From positions 29,893,839 through 29,957,838 of the forward strand of contig NC_064757.1 in the NCBI RefSeq assembly GCF_011397635.1: 64,000 nt of DNA. The letters are read 5' to 3'. The position numbers were made by a program, and so were the translations under genes. Positions 1 to 19,756 of this stretch are shown piece by piece. Each line of letters begins with the position of its first letter. Within the stretch, counting starts at the first letter, position 1. Source of the DNA: Epinephelus fuscoguttatus (Eukaryota; Chordata; Actinopteri; Perciformes; Serranidae). The notes beneath the pieces are model-generated. The model saw only the letters and a program-made list of their open reading frames with translations. It was not told the origin of the DNA and searched no databases.

Positions 1-1353
1 CTACGATCACCAAATAAACAGTAGAAATAAGGTGTGCGTGTTGAAAAGTAATCTACCAGGAATCTGCAGTAGCATTCTGCACACTTGATTGGCCACTGCA
101 GCAACTTGCTGGATGATGACCCTTCGCTAAGTCCCACCCCGGACACAGACTGATCAATCATAACGTAGCATCGGGCCGGCTCAGACCATGCTCCGACAAC
201 AACACAGCTGTGCTCCACTGACTCTATGCAATTGTGTCAGCTTTCCTTCATTTTCAGGCTGGTTTTGTGGATTTGGAGCTAAATGTTTGTGCCTGGGGCA
301 CGTCGTGTGTTTTATTGATACCTGTTACCTGGAGAGATTGGAAAAAGATATACGTTTCTTCCCTGTTCCAAAACCAAAATCAAACCCTGAAAAGTGTAGG
401 GTTAGCTAGCTAGCTACTGAAGATATAGCCTACTGAATGTATACACATGCTGCTTTTGCTTTTTAATGATTATAACAGTGAAAAAAATAGACCGACCCTG
501 CTGTACAGGAACCAGTGAAGGGAGGCAGGGAAACTTTGAGGTCCGGGTGCTGGCAGCGGCACAGGTGGAAGCCAAACACTCTTCATCTGCACACACTGCG
601 ATGCCACACAGCTGGTTCAATATCAGTGAAGTTTCCCTTTATATTCATTGTCTTGTGTGGCGATCAGCAGTGATGTGGTGGTTCACTTTTACACTGTGAT
701 CTGTAGCCTATAGTTCGGCTTTAGCTTCTAACTATCTTTGTCTTTTTAGTCACTTTGACATCCTGGATATATCCTTCAAACACAGACTGTAGACCCCTCT
801 GTCTGCTTCTATTTCTTAAGAGAGACCATCACAAAGGGGTGGGGCTTAGCAAAAGGTTGTGCTGCGTCCCCAATTTTCATAGCTTCCTCTTGAACGTGTG
901 CTTACGATCGATCTGGCACCTGGTCACTACCTTGTTATAGAGTCTAGCCCCTACACCCTGCACACTGGGGGTTGGGGCTACACACCACTACCCCAAGGCT
1001 GACACCCATTAATGTTGCAAACACAGCAAAATGACAAGAAATGAGAGGGATTATTTTTGTATGAGTCTATATATTGTTTATTTGAGAAAATCCTGCTCAT
1101 TCTGCCTTTAATGTTTTTGCAGATTATGCTGTTTCTGCTGCAGTTAATATCCAAATTGATTTAATACTATTTAAATCTACTGATGTCACTGCTATGAAAC
1201 TAAATTGACCGCAGTTACCACCTCTTACAAAGGAGTGAGTCACAGCCTTTGTAAAGCCACCTTTGACATTTACATAGGGTAGTTTATTTTGACAAAAGGT
1301 TTTGGTTGGTGTATTTCTTCAGGCGTTGTAGAGTAGGCTTTTGTGAATCATAC
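1..1353. other. Region left of the last recognised UBOX5 exon
   Basis: No exon is recognised with confidence. The UBOX5 exon ending at 1354 has a donor in phase 1, so at least one more coding exon is expected at lower coordinates or beyond the window edge. A minus-strand acceptor (CAG) is followed by an open frame from 586 down to a stop at 414. It joins in phase to give D-E-E-C-L-A-S-T-C, which faintly recalls the E-C-A-S-C start of the mammalian UBOX5 RING. The conserved PCGH core does not follow, and the pyrimidine tract before the acceptor is poor. The true RING exon may lie outside the window. Confidence 0.3.
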
Positions 1354-4300
1354 CTGTTGGAATGCTTGAAGTGCCCGCAGTCTGACCGCACTGTGAGGTG
1401 TTCAGTGTTTCTGAGTCAGGACCAACCCGTCTCTGCTGAGACAAGTTTGAGGTAAAGGACGGTCGGCCCTGCAGGGCAGAGAAGAGGGCCTCATCCAGAC
1501 TGGCAGACAAACGCTGCTCATGAGAGCTGCAGCTCGGGTCTGAGGTAGTATGGAAAAGGTGTCAACGTCGACACAAAAGACAAGTCAGCAGAAAAAGAAG
1601 AGCAGAGACAAGTTTTACGATGTTATTTTTACAGAACATATTATACTCACCTGAAACTGCATCATTTCTTGGTCTTTTTGTTGGAGGTAGTAGTTGCTTC
1701 TCAGCTGTCAAATCTTCTGTTGATTCTTCGGAAATTCCACTTAGATCTCGTTTATTTCTCCTCCCTAAATCTGATTTTCTCTCTGTAGTAAGAGGCTGGG
1801 AGTTAAATGCGTGATTGCCATTATTTGATGAACGTCTTAATCCAGTGTCTTCCATTTCTGTATTGTTTATTGAGCTTTCACTGAGACATAGAGAGTACTG
1901 GGACTGTCCATCTACTTTGGAGGCTATCAGTCTTGAGGCCTGTGGATTCTCTCCCTCCCTTTGTCTCCCCAACATCCCGTCCCTCCTCATCATCCCGTTC
2001 TGCAGGAGGAAGTGGTCGATGCGGCTTTTCAGCTGGGGGTTAGGAAGAGGCTGTGAGGTTGAAGTAAACGGGACGCCAGTGAAGGGATCGTTTGGGGGTC
2101 GACCCCAAGTTGCTTCCCTCTTCTGGTGCTCCTCCAGGGTGGTGTTGTCCACTGACACACCGCTGGGCAGCAGCATTGGCAGCATCATGACCTCCTGGGT
2201 TATCGGGTCAAGGAACTCCTCTGGGATGGAAAGATCACTGGGGTCAGACAAAAGTCCAGAAGATAATTATCAACATTGTCAGAATATCCTTCACAATTAT
2301 GGGCTGTATTTTATCAACAAGAAGACACAATAAAGACTTCATAAACATATACCTTGAAGGTGTGGCCGCTTGCAGTGGTGATTTTGTCTGGCTGACCGAA
2401 GGGCCAAACAACCTGGGTCTTGGCAGCTGTCTTTTACTGGTCTCGTAGATTCTTTTAATTCTCTCCACTTCTTCTGATGGGCAGCAGCGAGCAGGTTGTC
2501 CCCACACAGCCAAAGTCTTGAGCCCCATAGCAGACGCTGCACCGCCAAACGGCACAGTCACACGAAGCTGTGTCACAGCACCTAATGAGAGCAGACCCCG
2601 ACTCCATAGCTCCTCTTGCTGACAGTTCGTAGGTTGTGGGGGTGGTGTGGAGAGGAATGGGGGCCGGGGGCGAAAATTTGAACGTGTGAAACAGACTTGA
2701 GTTTCCTCCCTAAGTTCGCAACGACCTACCAGTTTAAACTCTGGTTCAGGGTTACTGGATTCAGTGTTTGATTGATGCTTAAACGCATGGCCTCTTTGCT
2801 GAGGCTCATCTGGAGCTTCTTCACCCCACTGCTGGGCCTGAAGTCTCCACTGGTGGCCATTACTCTGGTGTGATTTACTGTCCTGCTCTTGTTGTTTTTC
2901 TCTGCTCTGTTTCTGGTCCTTTACCTGCTGAACCCGTTCCTCGCCTTGGGCAAAATTCTGGGAAGGAAGCGAATCAGAGCTGGTGCTGATCTCCAGTCTC
3001 TTGCAGGCCTGTCCCTTGTCCATACCCCAGGGCCACAGCTCCACATCCACCCTGCACAGCTCCACCTGGAAGCCAAACTTCAACGTCACCTGAAGAGAAA
3101 AGGTGAATATTACTAGTGTTGCCACAGATCTTACACTCTTCTAAAACTTTTGCAAATATTAAGATGCTAAAATTATAGCATGGATGTTGTTAGAATTAAA
3201 AGCTAGCATGAGAGGGTGTACTTCAACTGTGCATGTCACTTTAAGCTTTTGAGTGAGTGGGTAAGTGCGTCGAAGCACTCTGTCATGACCTTGTTAGGAT
3301 TTCTCATACTTTGATACTACTTTCTATACTATACTTATTTTTAAGGTCCAGTGTGTAAGTGGCATCTAACAGTGGGGATTCAGGCTGCAACCAAGTGAAA
3401 CGTCTACCAAGTGCAAGGCGTGTAGGAGAATGACAGTGGCTGACTCGAAAATGCAAATTACCTTATCTAGAGCCAGAGCTTGGTTTGTCTTTTCTAAGCT
3501 ACTCTAGAAACAACTATTCTTATTTTCAGATTACAAACTAATGAAAAGATAGTTACAAATATTATGTACCAGTCCTGCCAATAAATTTTTCTAAATCCTT
3601 CACATTGGACAGTTTAATGTATTTTGTTTTGATGCCCTCTGATTCTGTGACGCTGTGATGTCTTGTTTTGGAATGCTGAGTCTCCTGTCTACACAACAAA
3701 CTTACCCTTGGCTAAAAAAAGATTCCAAGAAAAACTTAAACCTTGAATGAATCACTACATCCTTCCTCGCGAGCGCTCCTGCCTTGGATTTGTAACTTCA
3801 ATAACAGGAGATATTTTAAGACTGCAATGCCATTCATCTTACAGGTGCTTGGACAAAATGACATCAACAGTAGCCACCTCCGTGACAAAGCATAATTGGA
3901 AACTTCACGTTTGGTGTTAAAGGAGAATGTTGCTTTAAAATCACATGACAAATATGAAGCCACAGACTTGAGTGTGGTATCAATCTTCTTATCAAACCGC
4001 AGAAATACCTGGGGCATGGACGCGATGCATCAGGTAGGTAGGGCAGAGTGTGTTTTTACTTGTGTGGTTGTGTGCCAGCTAACTGTGTATGTATTGAGGT
4101 TTGAGTGATAATGCAGTTGTTGATGCAAAGTTTGGAAGTGTACACGCTATATAAACTGGTATTGAATTAATTAATTGGATTGTTTTAACAACAGAATGCA
4201 TGATTTGACTGAATTATTTTCATGTGAATTATAAAAACACTCACAAGGTTGCTCTGCTGCATCACAGTGCCTCTGATACTATAAGGTACTTCTTTTATTC

Positions 4301-5798
4301 ACTTTTAAACAGATTTTACTTGTTATTTTACACAGTTTTATGTTGTTTTTAAATGTTGGAGGGCTGCTAAGCCAAGCACAGAGAAAAATTAAACCAGCCA
4401 TGTAAAAAAAGAGAACAGCTGCACAATGCTCAGCGGGTGTGCGCATGTGCTCGGTGTATTTCGGCTGTAACTATCAGCAAAAAAGTAAACCTCTTCCAAA
4501 GTATGCTGTCATGTTACCTGTACAGGTGGACGTAAAAAGTATTCAAGCTTGAAGCCCCGCCTCCGGAGAGCTGGGTCGGCTGACACGAGGTTTGTGACAT
4601 CATAGCCATCTGCACACAGCTGTCATTGGAAAACAAATGACATAGGAATTTATATTCTTTCTTGATAGCTTGAAATAAAACACAAAGAGATAAGCTACAG
4701 TCTGAAATATATAAAATAAATTACATTTTTCATGAGACAATGAAAAAATGTCAGCATACAACACAAGCCTCTTCTGCTCTCGAATGCAAGCAAAAAAGTC
4801 ATCAGAATGGTTGGCATCATTTTAATTGGGTTTCAAAGATTAATACCAGGTGTAGATTTTTCAGGTTTAAGTTTAAGTTTATTTAAGTTTAAGTTTATTT
4901 ACTTTATTAATCCCCTGAGGGGAAATTCAATGTTTTTCACTTGATACATGGCAAACTTGTCTGTCCAATTAAAATCATTTTACTACCAAGTATTAATTTG
5001 TAAGTGTTAATTTTAGTCATGCTGTTATTTCTGGGGGCTTGTCTAAGTGGAAATGTGGTTCAGAACAGCATATTCAAATGAGACTTAACAATACAAATAC
5101 AAACTCTGTTAAGCATCACACAGAAGGATACAGTATATAAGACAATAGAGAGTGAGGTAGAAGATGAGTAAAAGAAATATATAACTGAACATCTTTCATC
5201 CCAAGTGTGGAGAAAATACAGTCATAATCAGATTACAAAAAAATACAAATAAAAAGAACATAACAAGGTCAGCTGTGATTCAGTCGCCCACACACCACTT
5301 TGTCCCTCTGCTTTCTTTATTCTACGTCCTCCACCTCCCCTTTTTGCTATTTTGTGTTCATCTGCGTTGATTCTCCTTGTTCGTCTTAACACATATGGGA
5401 CCTATTCATTCTCTAAAAGGTGAATAAGGTGAATGTGGCTGCATATGCGCTCTCCTCGATAGGAACAAATGTAAAAAGACAGTGGCACTCAGAAAAATAA
5501 TATAATAAGGACACAGGTCCTAAGACACTGTCATTAGAGAGTTTTTTAACTTATTTAATGTACCAGCTAACTGCTGCTAGCACGAGTAAGTCTACATGTC
5601 ACCTAGGCCTGTGTGTTGCTGCAGTTTCCTATTCCAAAACAGCAAACAAAAGAAAAACACCCAGGGAAGCATTGTATACGTGAGATGAAAAAATCATCTT
5701 GAGAAAGGTACAATTACATGATAGGTCAATGAAATGTGTCGCACCTTGTTACAATGAACTGTTGTACAAAAGGGTGGCAGACAGAGATTAACAACCAT
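1354..5798 (-). CDS. ubox5: UBOX5, U-box domain-containing protein 5 (3' end incomplete)
   Basis: E3-type ubiquitin ligase of the U-box family (also called RNF37), nuclear in mammals. Coding exons on the minus strand: 5798-5745 (begins MVVNLCLPPF, ends HCNK), 4619-4518 (LCADGYDV to RPPVQ), 3089-2353, 2237-1651 and 1539-1354, all with GT-AG borders and matching phases. About 555 residues are recovered; human UBOX5 is 541 in total. The U-box begins at IPEEFLDPITQEVMMLPMLL and ends near LKSRIDHFLLQ, closely matching mammalian UBOX5. The last recognised exon carries SHEQRLSASLDEAL, also conserved. The start is supported by the conserved MV(V/I)NLCLP N-terminus. The expected C-terminal RING of the mammalian protein was not found. 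A 5' untranslated part of the first exon may extend to an acceptor at 5808. Confidence 0.9.
4872..4935 (-). mobile_element. Probable 3' tail of a non-LTR retrotransposon (RTE/Rex-like)
   Basis: The segment contains the motif CTTTATTAATCCCCTGAGGG followed by GAAATTC. Read on the minus strand this is the GAATTTCCCC...ATCAATAAAG ending often seen at the 3' ends of fish RTE-like LINEs and their derivatives. It is preceded by short AAGTTTATTT-type repeats. No coding part remains. It sits in the UBOX5 intron between exons 1 and 2. Confidence 0.45.
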
Positions 5799-5808
5799 CT
5801 CCTCCAAC

Positions 5809-7260
5809 CTGCGAAGACACAAATTGATTTTTAGAGCTATAGGTGTTCCTTTGAGTCACTTATAGTCAGCTCATAGGTCAAGGAAAAATGAGTCATTCAG
5901 TAAAAGAAATTCTTCAACACTGACTCATATTGACAAACCACACTGTCTTTTATTGGTAAGCCACACTGCCCCACATTCTTAGAAAGTCATCACATTTTTT
6001 GTATTTACACCTAATAGTTTATATGACCTTTGACCACATAACTAAACGACCTTCACTAACTACCTGACTGACTCACCTCTTGTCAACAATTTAACAGCGA
6101 GTTCAACAAGGTAAGCTCGTACAGTATTATTGTGTCAAGTCCATTTATGTTTGCCATCTGGCCTCTCGGCCTAAATAAAATTAAAAAAAATGAGCAAATT
6201 CATAGTACCTCAACACCGACAATAAATTATCCATCAGTTCAGTTCTGTGGCTGCCTCTAAAATTAGTGCTGAAATAATTAGCGGATTAATGAGTTATTCA
6301 ATTGAAAGTAAAATGAACAACAGTTCAGCTAAACAACTGACCACTTAAGTTATTAATCAAAAGAAAATGACAAAGATTTGCTGTGTTTGAGTTTTATATC
6401 ACTGTAAATTAAACATCTTTGGGTTTGGGGGTGTTCATTGGACAAAAAATGCCCTGAGAAACTGTGATGTGCATTTTTTGTTTAGTATAATCCTATATTT
6501 TCTGGACTAAATTAATAATCAAATAAGCCTACAAATAAAATGAATAAGAGCTCAAGGGGTTAAGCCTACTGGTTTTGTTAGATGTAAGAGACTTAATCAA
6601 AAACTACTTTGATATTAGATTTATGTTTACAGTATTTTTTCGAGCTGTAATGCTGCTGTTGTTTGTCATATATGATACCTATATGAATGTGTATGGCTGT
6701 TGAATTGTTGGTCGGACAAAACCTGAATACACCTGAACGTGTGGTGGCAATTTTCACTATTTTCTGACAGTTTATGGACCACAGGACTAAATTATCAGCA
6801 GAGAAAATAAATGGAAGCTTAACAGGTAATGAAAATAATATATATCAGCCCTATCCAAGATAATTTTACAAATAACTGAGTCATCTAGGGGCTTATCCAG
6901 GTACTGGAAACTACTAACTTTACATTAACGTTACATGTTAAGTTAACGTTACATGTCAACAAGGAAACTAACTGATGTTAACGTTATGTTACGTGTTAAT
7001 TAATTTTACAGATAATAAATATTCATGGCCCTTGTTGGAAGCTCATGGCCTCACACATAATTTACTTACCGGTATTAAAAACATTTCAGTGTGCATCTTA
7101 ACAAAGCGAAGTTCATAGTTAAGCTAGCTGTGACAGTATGTTATGGTATACGTTAACGTTATTCAAATAACGTTACGCTACAAGTAGCTAGCAAAATGAT
7201 GATGGCTAACACTGCTAATGCTGAGCTAGACAGTCAATGGTAACATAAGCTTCGTAAACT
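5809..7260. other. UBOX5 5' intron or upstream region, with a dispersed repeat
   Basis: No coding exon is seen. About 6258-6540 resembles a dispersed repeat also found at 26229-26550 and 53845-54575 (shared themes: AATTAATCAAAAGAAAATGA, ATCTTTGGGTTTG, ATTAATAATC). The remainder is AT-rich with several GTTAACGTTA-type stretches at 6920-7160. Confidence 0.4.
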
Positions 7261-7274
7261 ACTGGAGACAAAGC

Positions 7275-7530
7275 TTACGTTTCTTGGTTGCTGACAAACT
7301 TGCCTGTGTGGTTTTTACTTATTTGGCTCCTCTGGGCAACTTCAGGAGGTGGCTAGCATCTATTAGCCATTAGCTAACATAGCCGACACACCTACGGTAG
7401 GCGAGAAGGGACATTATTCTCTTTTGGTAATTGCGAAATTCCCGTGTCCAACGGGTGCAACAAGTGTTGAGTAAATTCAGCAGGAATAGGCTTCAATTAA
7501 TTGCTTGTCCGCTGACATTTATGTGCTCGT
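7275..7530 (-). promoter_or_regulatory. Possible UBOX5 first exon and promoter
   Basis: On the minus strand a plausible donor (GAAAC|GTAAGC) lies near 7275-7281. Upstream of it (7390-7530) base composition is less AT-rich, with several CpG sites. It lies about 1.5 kb upstream of the start-codon exon and no other gene begins nearby, so it is a candidate untranslated first exon. There is no protein evidence and no clear TATA box. Confidence 0.25.
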
Positions 7531-7655
7531 TACAGCCCTTTAAAGATTGAATAACTGCAAATGCATTTTGTCTCTCTCTTTTACCTCCTCCTTCACATTA
7601 AGGTCAACATGGTCGTTCATCTTAAGGCTACAAGATGCAACCCTGCAGACACTTA

Positions 7656-7700
7656 AGATAAGATACACTTTATTGATCCTCCAGGGGGGATATTCAAGTA
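7656..7700 (-). mobile_element. Second RTE/Rex-like LINE 3' tail fragment
   Basis: AGATAAGATACACTTTATTG followed by ATCCTCCAGGGGGGATATTC is the common reverse-complemented fish LINE 3' tail, the same type as at 4872-4935. It is a short remnant without coding sequence. Confidence 0.5.
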
Positions 7701-9230
7701 TCACAGCAGCATAAGACAAAATCAAAGGACATTAAAAAAGAATAGGATTAAAGAGAAGAAAATTAAGATTAAACATAATAATAAATAGCCTAAATAAAAG
7801 ATAAAATAAAATTGCTACAACAGATGAATAAAGTGGGATACATCAGTGGGATGTATGCTGTACCCCAGACTTCTTTGGTTTGAAGACTCTTTGCTCATTA
7901 TTACACATTTCCTTAAAATAATGTCAGTGCTCCCAGCATCCCTCTACTGTGTCAGAGTAGAAGATATTTAGTCAGCAATACTTTATAACCTTTTTATTTT
8001 TGATCCCATAAAAACATGCTACTTGCAGCCCCTCCTCACTGGCTGCATATGTCAAAGGATTTATAAAGCCAGGTCCAGCGGTAGAAAACATTTAACTGAG
8101 TACTACTTTATATTTCTACTTCACAGCATTTCAGAGGGAAATATCATACTTTTTTTGCTCCACTATAGTAATGTGACATCTATAGATCCTTGTTAATTTG
8201 CAGTTTAAGATTTTACATACAAAACATATAGCTATTTGGGACCAGTAGGACACGATAATTCTAAAAAAAAAAAAAAAAACCCTCAACATTATAAATAATA
8301 ATTAAGTCCCAATGACGTCAAATGAGATGATATTGAAGTCTTCAAATGAGTACCTCCTTATTATAGCTGTCCAAGCTTGTTACTGTTGCTAAAATTAGAT
8401 TAGTCAAATTTGTTGCCATATCAAACTACAAACATTATTAATCAGAATTAAACATGTTTCAACCATAAAATCTGATCAGGTTTTTACCTTGTCCACTTGT
8501 CCACTGTCCACCACACAAAACAGTGTCCATGAACAGGAGCAGCAGGTCAAGTTAAGTCAAATTAAGTATAGGGTCAAGTAAGTGCATTGCTACAGACTAA
8601 ACTACCCAACAGCACATGAAGTGGTTAAAAAGATCTCTACCTAAACCAGCTGTACCTATATTAAAATACTGTTGAAATGTTAATGCATCAGTGCTAATAA
8701 TTAAATGACATACTGTACTAGTACATTCTGTGTAATTTACTTTTGGTCCTTATTCTGCTGATAATACTAAAATACTTTTAAGATTTCCTATGCAGGACAT
8801 TTACTTGTAATGGAGTACTTCTACAGTTTGATTGCTACTTCTAAGTCCAAGCTCTAAATGCCTCCTACACCAAAGTGTACAGTGCATTTTGTTTTAATAC
8901 TTTTTAGAGGTCTGGTGGAGTAAAATAGAAGTAGTTAACAAGAAAATGTGATTGGACAACAGTCAGAAAAATAAGTCTGACTTTGTGGAGCAGAAATATG
9001 TTTTTTCCCCTCTTTAATCTTGTTAATCATGTCACAACCCCTGAGAATTATTCCTTTAGTGAGTCCTGAGCCCCAGGTTGAGAACCACTATTACAATATA
9101 TATAATCTTGTATTCCAATATTTGGACGACTACAAATATTTCTATTGGTCAATCAAAGCATAAACTCCAGTAGACACAGAACAAATGATTTGCTCAGTGA
9201 CAAAAAAAAAGTGCTGAATTATTCACATAT
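7701..9230. other. AT-rich intergenic region with a dispersed short repeat
   Basis: No gene is recognised. About 8078-8300 and 8700-8850 carry pieces of a fish repeat with phrases such as TATATTTCTACTTCACAGCA, TCCACTATAGTAATGTGACA and TTACTTGTAATGGAGTACTT. Pieces of the same family occur at 25584, 26695, 48122, 56378 and 61062. A poly-A run lies at 8263-8279. Confidence 0.45.
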
Positions 9231-9231
9231 C

Positions 9232-11266
9232 TTTATTGGTTCTGCTGAATTTTAACAAAGGGGTGGTTTTAATCAAGCCAGAACAGTACTAATAACATAA
9301 ATGCAAACAATAAATTTGAAACATGTATAAAATCGGTAGCATTTTGTTCTCTAAACAATGCAATACTGTAACTACATTTATCACCTACATCAAAAGGAAC
9401 ATCATTTTTGGACAGGGTTGCTATGATTGCACCATCATGGTAGGCCAATAGGCTATCTACACAGTTAAAAAAAACACATAAAGGAAAGCTCAAATGGCAC
9501 ATATTTTCTCTGTCAGTTCACCATAATATAATAACAGTAATAAAGATGATAATACTATGTAATACCTTAGAGATAAGTTAATATTCTTGAGCAACATCTT
9601 TGTATGCTGGCATAAACAACACATATAAAAGCCATGATATTCACATCTGAGTCTACTGTACATCATAACTTGTGTGTAGGACACTACATAGTGCAGTTAG
9701 CCTGAATGCTCCCGTTGAAGAGGCAGACTTTCCATTTTTCAGTTTTTTTAACTTCCTTCTCCCCTGCTTTGCCTAAATGAACTATACAGAAGAAAGTAGA
9801 GTTTTCCAGGATATACAGACTCCCTCCGTTTGAATGTTCAGCCTCACTGCCCTTGTATCAAGCTTTGATGTACATCTTACTGTACTTAAAGCCCCCCCCA
9901 AATCCCTTTGCTCTTAATATATCTTCACTTGCTCTATTGCCACTAGTCCCTCTATCCTCAATCTCATAAGCTGAAGCTTTTCATATGTATACACACATGC
10001 ACACACCCTCTCTCACACACTCTCCCTCACACACACACTCACATTTACAATCTATAACTATTATAAGTTTTCTTTCTAGTATATCATACATTCTATAAAT
10101 TTTATTTTTTAACTTTGGGGACACTGACTGATTTCTCAGATTTCTTGGCTGTAAATGCACAAAGTGAACGACACAATTATCATAATAACCAAATTCAAAT
10201 TGTGTGCTTCCTTTCACATTCTCCTTGCAGCTCAGTGAGAAGAAATTTGAGTCGGCAGAGCTGCGACAGCTCTCTAATGACCTCTAGTGTTTGTTTTTAG
10301 TCACTACAGTCGATCCACAATAAAGGCGAACCAGGTTCTCCCACGTCTTAAAACATATTCTCTATTCACTCGGGGTTGATTATCTGCTAAACATATCTAT
10401 TTAATTCAATTTGTAGAAAATATAAACTCTGTTGGTCTTAGTGATGTGTTCAGATGGGTCATGCATGTCAGACCCTGTGCATGAAATGACTTGAAAACTG
10501 AATCAAGGATCAGCCTGTGTGACATTTGACGTCGATATCTGCTGGGCTTTAAATGAAATAGTCCAGCCATGTGTAATACTGGTTTGCTGATATTATAATT
10601 AAAGCACTGAAAATGATAACACACTCTTGATTTTTTTTTTTTTTAATCTATTCCCAGCATTTGTTATTCTCGTACACATGCTGGAGAGAATGGAGTAAGG
10701 CGCTCTCTGGCCAAAAATGCAAGTTAACATCACACACTCCGACCACTATTTCTACTTTTACATAACCAGTGACACAGACTTACAATGAATAAATACCGCA
10801 TAATATTCTTGTTGACAATTTCTGACAATATCCCTGATTGTCTTGGTCCTTTTCTAGCATTGGGCATTAAATGACCCCTGTATTAGTGCTGTCATCTAAA
10901 CATTGTCATTTAACATTTTGCTATTCTGCCATTCATCAGTGTGGCACACTTCTCACGAACACTGATCAGGTAGGATGTAGTAGTGTGCAACTAGTGAGAG
11001 AAAGGCTGTTTAGGAGGTTGTAAAATCATTGATAGATTGAATGAGGTTCAACTTCCTGTTCAGATGATCTGCTTTTTACTGATAATGTCAGAGTCGGCCT
11101 TTGTTGCTGTTTAGTGTCAATAGTTGCTTTGAAAAGTATGTCAGACTGAACTGATTTATTCTATTGTAGACTGAAATGTTTTTCAACTGTATGCTGAAGT
11201 AGTTTTGTGTGAGAGGCCTTGTCACTGTGAGCGTTTTGAACTGGACAGTTTGTCATGGAGCTGTCT
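9232..11266 (-). other. lzts3: Probable LZTS3 3' untranslated region
   Basis: The 2 kb downstream of the LZTS3 stop on the minus strand holds no other gene. It contains minus-strand AATAAA signals at about 11155-11160, 10098-10103 and 9232-9237, so the 3' UTR could end at any of them. The longest reading is given. A CT/CA-rich segment lies at 9990-10040. Only transcript data could set the true end. Confidence 0.35.
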
Positions 11267-19744
<8,478 letters not shown>

Positions 19745-19756
19745 AGTGGGGGTCAA

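Noticed and set aside
5809-9230. FASTKD5, which overlaps UBOX5 in mammals
   Set aside because: No long intronless frame or FAST-domain sequence is present anywhere near UBOX5 in this window.
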